A DNA stretch of 64,000 nt from Bilabrum cf. latius (Eukaryota > Bigyra: Bicosoecida > Bigyra > Bicosoecida): assembly GCA_965178125.1 (NCBI GenBank), contig OZ237740.1, positions 868,001 to 932,000 on the forward strand, given 5' to 3'. Shown one piece after another: positions 1 to 9,565 of this stretch. The notes below the pieces were generated by a model. It was not told the DNA's origin and made no database searches. It saw only the letters and a program-made list of their open reading frames with translations. How positions within the stretch are numbered: position 1 is the first letter of the stretch; the number at the start of each line of letters is the position of its first letter. A program made the translations under genes and the position numbers.

Positions 1-1
1 A

Positions 2-160
2 GGTGGGAGCAAGGGTAGTAGGCGCGGCGGCGGGCGGGGTCGTGGCAGGGGAGCGGGTCGGGGTCGGGGAGGGGGAGGGGGCGGGCGTGGGAGGTCGGGC
101 GGGAGAGGGCGCGGTGGAGGTGGAGGCCGGGGCAATGCGCGCGGTGGGCGGCGCCAGTGA
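2..160 (+). CDS. C-terminal end of an RGG-rich protein (partial)
   Basis: The frame is open from the window edge to a TGA at 158-160, giving about 52 residues made almost entirely of GRG, RGG and GGG units and ending in GGRRQ. Such tails are typical of RNA-binding proteins (fibrillarin, GAR1, LSm4 and SmD types), where they bind RNA and are arginine-methylated. The globular domain that would tell which one lies outside the window, so the family is not assigned. The other frames contain tandem TAGs or lack the regular RG periodicity, which is why this frame was chosen. It would converge on the minus-strand eIF2-gamma gene. Confidence 0.45.
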   Translation, partial: GGSKGSRRGGGRGRGRGAGRGRGGGGGGRGRSGGRGRGGGGGRGNARGGRRQ

Positions 161-327
161 CGAAAGTAATACTCGCCAACGAAGTTAGCGCGAGCAAAAG
201 GGGCTGCTGAGACCCCGTCCGTCCAAGCCATGATGGGTAGAAATGTTGATCCGGATGAAGCCCAAAAGATAGACATTGCAGGACACCTACAGTGGTGAAC
301 GGAAATTCATTAGTGCTTGCAGATCAC

Positions 328-2059
328 TCACATGCCAGCGCCAGAGGCCGCGCCTCCGCCCGCCTTGCTAGTAAGAGGTCGCACTTCGACCGTCTTACCG
401 CTCGTGATCTTGCCCCAGCCGATGAGCCTCCAATGCTTGTCAACTTGCCTGCTCAGGGCGATCTTGTCCCCGGGCTCTGCGCACACTGGCAGCGTTAATG
501 TCAGGGTGGCGATGTCACCCCTGACCTTGCCAACCCTGCCCGTGGTGCTCTTGGACCCGACATTGACCATGAGGCTCTCCTTCCTCTCCAGCTTGCGGAT
601 CTTCTGGTCCGTGCCCTCACCGGCGCGCACTCCCAGCAATCGTCGCAGCAGGTGGTACTGCACCTGAATTTCCTCGTAAACCATGGGCAGGTTGCCCCTG
701 TGCCCCAGGACGTGGCCCACAAGCCTATCTGCCCGGGTGAGGGTGGGGTCAATGCTGGTTCCCACTCCGATGAGGCCGCCCGGCACGGCGTACTGCAGCT
801 TGTTGGTCTCCGCCTTGAGATCCGTGACGGTGCTAAAAATCGGGGAGCACACGTTCTGCTTGGTGGCGGGGTCCCTTCGCACCAGCCCGGGGAGGATCTC
901 GATCTCGTCGCCCAGCTTGAGGACCCCCCTGAGGATGGACCCTCCCGCCACGCCTCCCTCCATGTCTTCGATCTTGTGCCCCGGTCTGTTCACGTCGAAG
1001 GATCGAATGACGATCATCCTGGGGCTGTTGGTGAAGTCTCTCACGGGGAGAGGAACCTTCCTCGCGAGGTACTCGCAGACCAGGTCCACGTTGTACCCTA
1101 GCTGGGCCGAGACGGGCAGGATGGGGGCGTTCTCGGCCACACCTCCGTCCAAAAAGGCCTTGATCTGCTGGTACTGCTCCTTGGCCTGGTCTCGGCTGAC
1201 GATATCGACCTTGTTCTGCAGCACGATGATCTTGTCCAGCTGCATGATCTCCACCGCTGCCAGGTGCTCTTGGGTCTGGGGCTATGGGCAAGGCTCGTTG
1301 GCAGCGATGAGCAGGATGGCGGCGTCCATCACGGCTGCTCCGTTCAGCATGGTTGCCATGAGAATGTCGTGGCCCGGGCAATCGACAAAGGAAATGTGCC
1401 GCACCAGCTGCATGGTTCTGCCCGTGCCGTCTTCCATGGGATACTCATCAGGGGAATTACTTCGACCAGAGGCGTAGACGTACGGCGGTGCGCTCGACCT
1501 GTAAATCTTCGCATTAGCGTAGCCAAGCTTGATAGTAATGTTCTGAGCCAACTCATCCTTGAACTTCACGGTCTTCACACCCGACAGAGCCTTCACAGTG
1601 GTGCTCTTGCCGTGCGCTACGTGACCTACGGTTCCGATGTTGATGGTTGCCTATCTCGAGATGATCTCGGGGGTCAGTGGTGTGAGAGATTCGACCTTGA
1701 GCCCCTCCAATGACTGCTCTTTCATGCCCTGCAGGAGATCAAATGGGAGGCAACAAGGGTGCGAGAAACAAGACTTGAACCGGTGCAGTTCTGCCAGAAC
1801 GAGGGACAGGGACAGTACTGGGAGCCTAGGCCAAAGCATAGCAACCCATGCCATTGCTTACCTCTCCAGTAGGCATCGGGGGCCCCTTTGCAGACCAAGG
1901 GTGAAGTTTCTCCGCGTCAAAGTCGGGTGCACGAACACCTCCTGCCCCACTGGCGGCCCCACTGCCCATCGACGACTTCAAAACGCTCTTTGGGGACTCA
2001 GAGCCTCCAACAGGACTAGATACACCACCTGCTGAGGCAGAGGTTGCAGGGTCAGACAT
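328..2059 (-). CDS. EIF2S3: Translation initiation factor eIF2 subunit gamma
   Basis: The GTP-binding subunit of eIF2, which carries initiator Met-tRNA to the 40S ribosome in the cytosol. Exon 1 is 2059-1862 (66 codons, Ser/Gly-rich N-terminus from the ATG at 2059). A GTAAG...CTGCAG intron spans 1861-1729. Exon 2 is 1728-328 and ends in TGA, for 532 residues; this is close to the yeast length and longer than the human one through its N-terminus. G1 (GHVAHGKST, from about residue 101), G3 (DCPGH) and G4 (NKVD) motifs are present, followed by EF-Tu-like beta-barrel domains with the conserved RRLLGV segment and a WRLIGWG C-terminus. Two in-frame TAGs (1651-1653, codon 92; 1282-1284, codon 215) fall exactly where other eukaryotes have Gln, before ATINIG and in CPQPQT. 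Identification is near certain; the TAGs are the best single-gene evidence for UAG = Gln. Confidence 0.97.
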
Positions 2060-2177
2060 GATTACCAGGAAAAGTACGAAATATGGTTTGGGGTTCCCTT
2101 CTCGCAATCTGATTTGAATTTATTTGTACCGAGCACTTTCGCAGGCAAGACTCCGCGTTCTCGTCGCATGCATTTGG

Positions 2178-3581
2178 TCATCGCAGCGCGCTGACAGCCG
2201 CGATTTCTTGCCTTCGTGCCACCAGTTCTCTCTAAAACCGCATCTGGGCGGCGCGGGCGAGCAGACTCTTCGGTCTGCTGCTCGGTCTCGGCCCTACCTT
2301 TCTCCGAATCTCGCGATCCAGCCGAATCATCGCCTTCTCCGGGTCAGACACTGCTGGCGCGATTCTCGCAGGGCCGCCATCGTCCCCGATCACTCGATTG
2401 GGGGCTTTCTGACCCCTTGGCAACCTGGACGCCTGGAACCTCGCTTCCATTGTGCGAGCGAACGGGTCGGTGGAGGGGTCGCCCGACAGCAGGCTGGAGC
2501 CGGCGCCATGCGCGGCGCCTCCGGCTGCGGAACCTGATCCCGCGCGCGTCTTCCTGGACCCAGCCGTTGACGGCCCCACCTAGGTGCTCGCCAGCGCCAG
2601 CTGCTCTGCCGCTTTGCGAACGTCAGCAGCGCCTGCACCCCCCGGCGAGGGCGGGCGCTGCTTTGGGTCGTACAGAGAGTGGGCAAAGTTGTCAGCCACG
2701 CCGTACGACGGCATGTCTCCGCGACCCAGTCCCAATACCCCCGACTTGCGCGGAGCGTTTGGCAGCCCGTCCATGGCAAGCAGGCGAGCACGAGCAACTG
2801 CTCGGTCCGATCCGGGACTTGGCTTGCTCGCAGCAGCAGCACCGAAATCCTCGGCCAGCGCTGTGGTTTTCAGCTTCACGGAGCTGTCATCTCGAGCTGG
2901 ACCCAGAGAACAGCGCGCTTTTCCGTCGATGGACCGGAAGAAACGCAGTGCGGTGTCTCGCATGGCCCGATCGCCCTCCTTTAGCAGGCTCCGGCTGGCG
3001 CCGTGGTCGATGAATCGTCGGCGGCGCTTGGCTTCTGCGTGCTTGCAGGCATCATACGCACCAGTAACAACATTAAATCCGTTCCTCTGCGACGTAAGTG
3101 ATATCGAATCAATCTGAATGGGGTCGGTATGGTTTCAAATGGTCGGCGGCAGGTGAGCAGTACAGCGCTGCTCGCATAGGGGCACTCGTGCTACGTTCCA
3201 AGTACTCACATTCTCTTGCCGGAGCATGTGCTTTCTACGTCGTTCATCGTGCTATTGGCGACGCGAATAACGCTCTGTTTCCTACAAGCGCCGCGCTGCG
3301 ATCAGGTCTTTGCCCTTGCCTTGACCTCTCGTAAACCCTGGACCAAACTTCACATTAGAGCCATCTCCAGCCTTGTCCAAACTCCATTGCGTTTCCGTAC
3401 GCTGTGACCTTAGAAAGTCTACTTGTTTATGCATGTCAGGGGCTGGAATGCGCCGTTTCCCAAACTTGTACTCGGAGCCCATCTTGTTGTGCTCGACAGC
3501 AGGCCCAAGGTCACCCCCAGGAAGGACTTCAGCGCCCGGTTGCAGCCTTGTTGCACCATCTAGCTACACTTTGGACTCCAT
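2178..3581 (-). CDS. Unidentified charged coiled-coil protein, 426 aa
   Basis: Family not recognised. Exon 1 is 3581-3210 (124 codons), the intron 3209-3087 is GTGAGT...CGCAG, and exon 2 is 3086-2178, ending in TGA. The ATG at 3581 (MESKVQ) was chosen because reading codon 6 (TAG) as Gln keeps the frame open; the next ATG is at 3482. The middle is strongly charged (KFGKRR, then a long Arg/Gln/Glu helix around the splice site) followed by an NGFNVVTG motif. The C-terminal half is Ala/Pro/Ser-rich with another basic helix. Five TAGs lie in frame (about 3567, 3282, about 3252, 2580 and 2232), several inside predicted Gln-rich helices. The layout of short conserved motifs plus coiled coil resembles cytoskeletal or flagellar accessory proteins, but that is only an impression. 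It ends 118 nt before the eIF2-gamma start and diverges from the RNF gene. Confidence 0.6.
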
Positions 3582-3710
3582 ACAGAGATGTTTGGTTGCT
3601 ATATCGATGTCTTGCCTGTAGTAATTTCTATCCGTTCCAATGCGATGTATGACGAGTGCAATCATTCGGAGTCGCAATTCTTTGCGAAACACTGTTGCAT
3701 TCTTGGCAAA
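3582..3710. promoter_or_regulatory. Short divergent intergenic region, likely shared promoter
   Basis: Only 129 nt separate the ATG of the minus-strand coiled-coil gene from the ATG of the plus-strand RING gene, so both promoters and 5' UTRs must lie here or overlap the genes. I see no clear TATA box. Inference from spacing only. Confidence 0.4.
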
Positions 3711-4748
3711 ATGGACCCCCCGGCAAGCTCAGCAGAAAACAATGATACATCCGTAGGATAGGAAACCGATTCACCTTGGAGCTGCTGCATTTGCCTAGAG
3801 GAGGCAGTGGATCCAGTGGTAACAAAATGTGGCCACTTGTACTGGTGAGAGACGTGCCCATCAGCAACAAGCGCTCAGTATAAGGACAACAGATGCTCAC
3901 TGCCGCACATCATAACCATTTTAGATTGCAGTTGGCCTTGTCTCTACCGGTGGCTGGAACGTGGGCACGAGAGTTGTCCTGTGTGCCGAGCCCACGTGTC
4001 GAGGCAGAACGTCGTTCCAATTAGTGGTCGAGGACGTCTTGACCGGCAGCAGCCAGGGAGCGGTGCCAATTAGAATAAACCTGCTAACGATGCAGCCCCA
4101 ACAGCGGCGCCCCAGCCAGCCGGCCCTGGAGGAGCCCAGGCAAGCAGCGGTCCGTCCACGCAGCAGGCCTGTGGCCGACCAGGATCTCCAACCGCAGCGC
4201 CGGAGGGCGCTTCAGGAGCGGGCTCCAGCCCCTCAATGTCAAGCACTTAGGCCAGTTCCGGGGATCCCCGGCCGCCGGGACGCCAGGACTAGTAGGACTA
4301 GGACCAGGGCTAGTAGTAGGTCCCGCCTCGCCCTCGGGGGAGCTACGAGCCCGCGCCCCCTCCTCGTCCTGGGGGGGGTGGCCCCGCGGGATTTGGGAGC
4401 GGGCCGTTCGGTCTCGGTGGCGGGTTTGGGCCCTTTGGAGGCATGGGCGTGGGAAGGGGCGGGCATGGGGGCGGCTGGCAGTTTGGGGGTGGGTTTGGGT
4501 TATTTCCGAGCTTGTTCGGGATGCAGTTCTAGTTCGGGGGCGGGCCAGGTGGTGGGGTGGGTGGATTCCCCGGGCAATAGCCAGGGTAGGGGCAGGGACA
4601 AGGGCAGGGGCCGGGACAGGGCACCGCGGGCATGGGCATGGGAATGGAGGATGCAAGGGGTGGTGCTGCCCGGCAGCAGCAGCTCTTCCTGTCTAGAGTC
4701 GTCCTCACTCTCGGGCTGCTGCTGCTGCTCTACCTGTTGTATATTTGA
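3711..4748 (+). CDS. RNF5/RNF185-like RING E3 ubiquitin ligase of the ER membrane
   Basis: A tail-anchored RING-HC ubiquitin ligase of the type that acts in ER-associated degradation. Exon 1 is 3711-3844, the intron 3845-3931 (GTGAGA...TTGCAG) splits the codon of a zinc-binding Cys, and exon 2 is 3932-4748, ending in TGA, for 316 residues. The C3HC4 RING uses C25, C28, C40, H42, C45, C48, C60 and C63; the CGHLYCWPC and CPVC blocks are typical of the family, followed by VVPISGRG. A long Gly/Gln/Pro-rich linker (FGGG, GMGMG) precedes a FLSR motif and one C-terminal hydrophobic segment, the same order as in human RNF185. Twelve in-frame TAGs are present, including the run D-TAG-TAG-D-TAG-DQG-TAG-TAG-TAG near 4287-4320 in a Gln-rich tract. 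The protein is longer than metazoan homologues because of the linker. Confidence 0.85.
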
Positions 4749-5051
4749 TTAAGTGAGCAGCTATGAATGATTCTTTGCAACTGATTCGGTGACGAGAGAA
4801 AAGCATGATGGATCCACCACCCATGTTCGGGCTAGCTGTTGTGTTTGCATCGTGCATGGATCGAGTTGCTGTAGCTACTGATTCCGGTGTTTAGCACATG
4901 AATGTTACTGATAAAATATGAAAGTATGTACGGCGAACAAGCACGCAAGACGCACGGACCTCGCCGGAACAGCCCCAATATCTGGGCAAGCCATTTCAAG
5001 GCGAGGTCTCTGCCACTGGCAGCGGCGACAAGAGCGTCAGGGAGCAAGTCC
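4749..5051. other. Convergent 3' spacer
   Basis: 303 nt between the TGA of the RING gene and the TGA of the small minus-strand gene. Minus-strand frames stay open in part, but these look like read-through of the last exon in a wrong frame. I see no gene. Confidence 0.5.
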
Positions 5052-5778
5052 TCACGAGCCACCGCCCCCAGTAGCGCTTGAACTTGATGTAGAGGTCTGC
5101 CATAGAAAAAGATAGGAAGACTACAGTGACCTGAGATGGGAAGAAAGAGACTCTGTGTTACTCTGCAGGCGCGCCAGCTATAAGAGGTTGGCTGTCGGCT
5201 CGGCTACATTGGTGTGTTGCGTTCATCGGCACCTTGCGGTACACTCGCACTCGAAAGATGGTGATTGACAGTTTTCTTCATCGCCGACAGTTGCTCTGTT
5301 GCTGAGCAGAAAACGGTAGTAAAGTTCGCTCACCATGGCTTCAGCAGCTTGCATTGAAGTGTCTGCAGCAACTTTCCCGCAGGCCTACGCCACCCTCGCC
5401 TAAGCAAGTGTTTTCTGCAGCCACATGTCCGGATTGCTCTGGCCAGGCGTCTCGACGGCCTTCATGGCAGCAAGCGGAATCTGGAGGGAGCTGGCAGCCG
5501 CAGACTGCTTCAGAGCGCGCAAGTGGCCAGGCATTTCAGTCCTGCGGAGCACAGGCACGATGCAGGGATTTAAAACTATATATTTCCAACGAATAGCCAA
5601 GCTAGTCTTAGTTTTACACATAGAGAAGCACTTACAGTGACTTCGAAACCACACTCTGGGCGGCAGCTGTTCCTCCAGCCTCTTCCGGGAATGAAAGCGC
5701 AACTTCCATTCTTGCAAGGTCATCATGCAGCAGCTTTAGTCGCGAAGCTACCTATTCCTCTGGAGTTGCGGCGCTCAT
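5052..5778 (-). CDS. Small Gln/Ala-rich helical protein, 131 aa
   Basis: Family not recognised. A three-exon model fits: 5778-5636, 5541-5334 and 5096-5052, with introns GTAAGTG...CCGCAG and GTGAGC...GGCAG. Exon lengths sum to 132 codons and end in TGA. It starts MSAATPEE, continues as amphipathic helices (RLKLLHDDLARM; ALKQSAAASSL) and ends in a Ser/Thr/Gly tail. Three TAGs lie in frame (EE-TAG-VASR, LA-TAG-ARVA, VA-TAG-ACGK), each in a helix where Gln fits well. The size and all-helical make-up resemble subunits of Mediator or BLOC-type complexes, but I have no motif to support that. It is divergent from RPS5 with 136 nt between the start codons. The third exon is the least certain part. 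Confidence 0.5.
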
Positions 5779-5914
5779 TTTGTCATTTGGGTGTGCTAGT
5801 TGTGCCCGACCCCGCTGGTGGTTTGAAGTCCAAACCACTCGTAACATTTGATCAATACCAGACTTGCTCCGAGCAACACCAGTAGGTTCTCATCAAGAAA
5901 TTTGTGGCTGAATC
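5779..5914. promoter_or_regulatory. Divergent intergenic region upstream of RPS5
   Basis: 136 nt between the ATG of the small minus-strand gene and the RPS5 ATG. It should hold the RPS5 promoter. No motif can be called with confidence. Confidence 0.35.
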
Positions 5915-6782
5915 ATGGCCGCTGCTGGCACTGAGGCGCCCGAGATCAAGCTCTTTGGAAAGTGGTAAGTATAAAATCTAGTGCTTCTCTAGGATTTGCC
6001 TTATGTCGCCATCACCGGCCAGTACAGGAGGGTATGCTGTCCCGTGCAACTGTCTTCTTGCCATTGAATAGCATCTGCTGTTGATCCGAACGTTCAATTC
6101 CTCCTGAGTGCAGGTCTTATGAGGAAGTAAAGGTTAGCGATTCCTCCATCCGCGATTGGGTGGCAGCATCCACCAAGGATGCCAAGTACTTGCCCCACAC
6201 TGCCGGCCGGTACCAGGTCAAGCGCTTTCACAAGGCTCAGGTGAGTTTGCTCGGAACCGATCTTGCCACCGCATTGTTTTGTCCACACATGTTTTTGGGG
6301 CTGGTGCTGCCGCGACCTGCACTCGGATGATTGTCGATGCATGTCTCTGCACTGCAACGCAGGCTCCCATCGTGGAGCGCCTCGTGGCATGCCTGATGTT
6401 CCACGGCAGGAACACCGGAAAGAAGCTTATGGCTGTGCGCATCGTGCAGCACGCCTTCGAGATCATCCACCTGCTGACCGACGAGAACCCCATCCAGGTG
6501 CTGGTGAGCGCCGTGGAGAAGTCGGGCCCCCGTGAGGACTCCACTCGCGTGGGTAAGGGCGGTGCCGTGCGTCGCCAGGCCGTGGACGTGTCTCCTTTCC
6601 GCAGGGTGAACCAGGCCCTGTATTTGATTGCCAACGGTGCCCGGGAGGCGTCGTTCAGGACCATCAAGACCATCGCCGAGTGCCTGGCCGACGAGGTGAT
6701 CAACGCCTCCAAGGGCTCGTCGAACTCGTACGCCATCAAGAAGAAGGATGAGGTCGAGCGCGTGGCCAAGGTGAACCGCTGA
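5915..6782 (+). CDS. RPS5: 40S ribosomal protein S5 (uS7 family)
   Basis: Component of the head of the small ribosomal subunit, near the mRNA exit and the E site. Exons are 5915-5964, 6114-6240 and 6363-6782, with introns GTAAGT...GTGCAG and GTGAGT...CGCAG, giving 198 residues and a TGA stop. [53 protein letters not shown] and [11 protein letters not shown] are all where the family has them, and the protein ends [12 protein letters not shown]...NR as in animals and yeast. The length is normal. It contains no in-frame TAG, in contrast with nearly every other gene in the window. Both splice junctions restore the conserved sequence exactly. Confidence 0.98.
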
Positions 6783-7025
6783 ATTGGCACATGGGGGAGA
6801 CTGTGGCCAGTGCTGCAGGTACTGGCGACTGGGATAGGACTGGTGTGGTGCTGTCGCGGAGCACTCGCAGATTTGAGGTCGCAGCGACCCTTGTCGTGGG
6901 TGTGAAAGGCAGAGAGAATATGCACATCATCCAGCTAAAGTCTTTGTTTCTCCATTGCACTGCGTTTCGCTCCGAGTCTACGCCTCCGCCGCCTGATCCA
7001 CACCAAATAGCCATCACTCCTCGCC

Positions 7026-8795
7026 ATGAGCGTCGACACGAAAGCTGCCGAGGATGCCTTCTTGATGACAGTAACAAAGATTCTGTTTTCGTACAGTAAG
7101 GCATGCTATTCACTACAGCCGCTCCTGTACGCGGGATGCCGCAGTGTGAAACCGCTAGCTGTTCGTCCGCTCTTTTCGCAGTCGAGCCGAATCAGTTGCG
7201 TATCCACAAGCCAACCCTGTTAGCTGCAGCCAAACTTGTTCGATGCTTTCTAGGTGAGGTGGATGTGCGTCTTGGCGTCACCTTGCGGCACCTCGATCGA
7301 TTCGTAGTTTTGAACAGTTGCTTCACTCCATTCTCCGGGCAATGTCCTCGGCGCAGACGCGGCAGTTGATGAGGCTGTAGACTTTTCACGGCACGCAAGG
7401 CGCAAAAACATCGCGTTGGACGATATACTGTTGCTAGCAAGGCGAAAACCGGAGCTTCTTCCTCTGCTACGAGCTGCACATGCCGGGAAGGCGGCGGAGA
7501 GACTATCGTAGAAAGCAGAACGCAGCGAGTCAAGGCATCAGGAAGAAGGTGCAGTAAGACATCCTGGTGCGGCTACCGCAGGCGCTGGAAGCGCTGGAAA
7601 GGGTCTGTAGGCGCTGAATAGCGGGGTCGCCAGCCGAACGAGCCAGCCACGTGAGCAGCAGGGCACGGCCATTGACATATCAAGCGGTTCAGAGTCCGAC
7701 GAAAGCAATGTAAATGAATCGCCGCACGCTGCATCCAGCGTGAACCGTCGGGGTTTGCCTCGGGCTCCATCGAGCGGAGCCAGTGCTGCTCTGCGAGCAC
7801 CTGTCCAAGCCGCCAAGGGAAGCCAAATCCACCAAGTAGGCGAGTCTCGCGCGGCAGGACGGGCCATGCAGATTCCCATTTCTAGCAGTAGCATCAGCCC
7901 CGTGCGTCAGGTCCACGGGGATGCGAGCGCTTCTGCCCGGCCCCGCCACGAAGCGCTTGCTCGCCTCGGGGGCGGAGCAGTTGCTCGCGAGGGCTAGGAT
8001 TCTGACATGTCGTGGAGCGGCGGGGATGCTGGAGACCTGGACGTGCTGCTGTCGGAGCCAGTGCCTAGGGGAGACGCCGGAGGATTGGGGGCAGGGGAAC
8101 GGGCGGGGGCTGGCTCGGCACCACTGGTGCCCGGCTCTGCCAGCAGGGGTCGCGTAATGGGTGGCAAAGGGAGGCACAGGCCCCTGGCAAAAGAGGGCAT
8201 TTCAGGCATACTGTCCGATGACTCCGGCTCCGACGGGGATGATGATGAGGATGCGGAGGATGAGGAGGAGGTTGGTGGTGGTGTCAGTGGCAGGGGTAGG
8301 GGTAGGGGCGGTGGAATGCAGAGGGATGGGTGGCAGCAGCAGAAAGGCAGGTCGAGTCTCCATGCTGGACGATCCACGGCAGGGGCAGACGAAGCCGATG
8401 CGGAGGAGGACGAAGACATGCTAGGTCTGTTAGCCATGATGGATGACGATGACGAGGATGCTGAAGGGGTGCAGGAGGGGGTCCTTGGGCGCAGTCTTGA
8501 GGTGCAGGACGAAGGGCAAGTGCCCGCTCGCATGCCGGGTTAGTCCGGACAGGCCCAGGACCCAAGGAATTAGGCTGGTTCCGGTCCAGGAGGGAAACAG
8601 CTGGAATGGGACCAGGAGGGTGACAATGAATTGGACGACATGGAAGCCCTCGCGCAAATGATGCGAGACGACAGCCCTGCGCCTCCCGAGGACAAAATAG
8701 GGCAGCAGCAGCAGCAGCAGCCTGGGGCCGGTGGGGACCCGATTGGGATCGACCTGGAGGCGATAGCGGAGGCGTTTGACAACGACGACTTGTGA
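7026..8795 (+). CDS. CENP-S/MHF1-like histone-fold protein with long acidic tail
   Basis: Exons are 7026-7095, 7182-7253 and 7357-8795 (introns GTAAGG...CGCAG and GTGAGG...GCGCAG), giving 526 residues and a TGA stop. The first 90 residues look like the CENP-S (MHF1) histone fold: an N-terminal helix, the loop LRIHKPTLLAAA, then DFSRHARRKNIALDDILLLARR, which parallels the ARHAKR...EDVKLLARR block of animal CENP-S. CENP-S pairs with CENP-X at kinetochores and with FANCM at damaged DNA. Known CENP-S proteins are about 100-140 residues; here a disordered tail of over 400 residues follows, with a DDDEDAEDEEE stretch, an RGRGRG box and a GQQQQQQPG run. Five TAGs lie in frame, all in the tail. The fold assignment is from sequence pattern only; other small histone-fold proteins remain possible. 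Confidence 0.6.
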
Positions 8796-9113
8796 TCTAC
8801 CAACCAGCAAGAGCTGCGTTTGGGGATTGTGAAGATCGCACACTGGATGCAAGGGCTACGAAGACGTCTGCCAAAGCCCAGAGCCGCGCGAGGTCAAGTC
8901 CATTCCTGTTCCACCTTGACGCACGAGGGCAGGGGCGGGGGCGCGGGGAGGGCAGGCCCTGAGCTTGGGGGATCTGTGAGTGTGGGCTAGTCGGCTTCTG
9001 GGATGTCGGCTGCCATGGAGGAGGGTTGATGTGCTTTTGCATGGATGTGGATGCGTGCGCAGCACCCATTATTCGGTTACGCCTAACCAGTGAGTATGAG
9101 ACACGTGCGGTGA
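8796..9113. other. Intergenic, no gene seen
   Basis: Downstream of the CENP-S-like gene, probably its 3' UTR and terminator region. No frame with gene-like composition. Confidence 0.4.
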
Positions 9114-9431
9114 CCACTGCTCCGGGAAACCGCGCGTTACTATGTGACCAGAGCAGATGATATTGTCTCGAAGGGATCGAGGAGGGCTGCAGCGAAGGCC
9201 AAACGGGCGCTCGCAAGGGTGGTCCGGGTTGCCAGCCTGGCTGTAGGGGCAGCCGAAAACAACAACCTCGCCGTGGCGATCGCCAACGTCAAGGCAGGGT
9301 TGGCTCAGAACGGGCAGCAGGACGGGGTGCCGGCAGCGGGCGCCGGAGGGAACGTGAATGCTGACGCTCCCCAGGGGGAAATGGGTCCCCAGGGTGGAGC
9401 GGTGGTTTAGGCCATTGCAGCTGAAGCGTGA
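9114..9431 (+). other. Orphan open frame, possibly a retroelement remnant
   Basis: The frame opens after a TGA at 9111 and runs to a TGA at 9429-9431, with one in-frame TAG at 9408. It encodes about 105 residues, Ala/Arg/Lys-rich (RRAAAKAKRALARV) then Gly/Gln-rich. There is no ATG near its start. A LINE tail fragment begins about 40 nt further on, in opposite orientation. I cannot tell whether it is a gene, a broken exon or chance. Confidence 0.2.
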
Positions 9432-9467
9432 AGTCTGATGGGTCCAGAATAGAATACCAGAATAATT

Positions 9468-9565
9468 TGGTCCCGGGCCCTCGAAATACAGAAATACATT
9501 GTTGGGTAAAGATTCCGTAAGCACCCAGATGCACCGTCGCCCCCGAGGGGGTTTGGGTCCCTCGA
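9468..9565 (-). repeat. 3'-tail fragment of the LINE-1-type element of this window
   Basis: About 95 nt nearly identical to the 3' end of the full-length LINE at 37.56 kb and to the copy ending at 50.69 kb. Read on the minus strand, it ends in the shared stretch AATCTTTACCCAACAATGT followed by an ATTTCTGT tail; the CCCCCGAGGGGG-type hairpin is also present. No coding part of the element remains. Confidence 0.7.
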
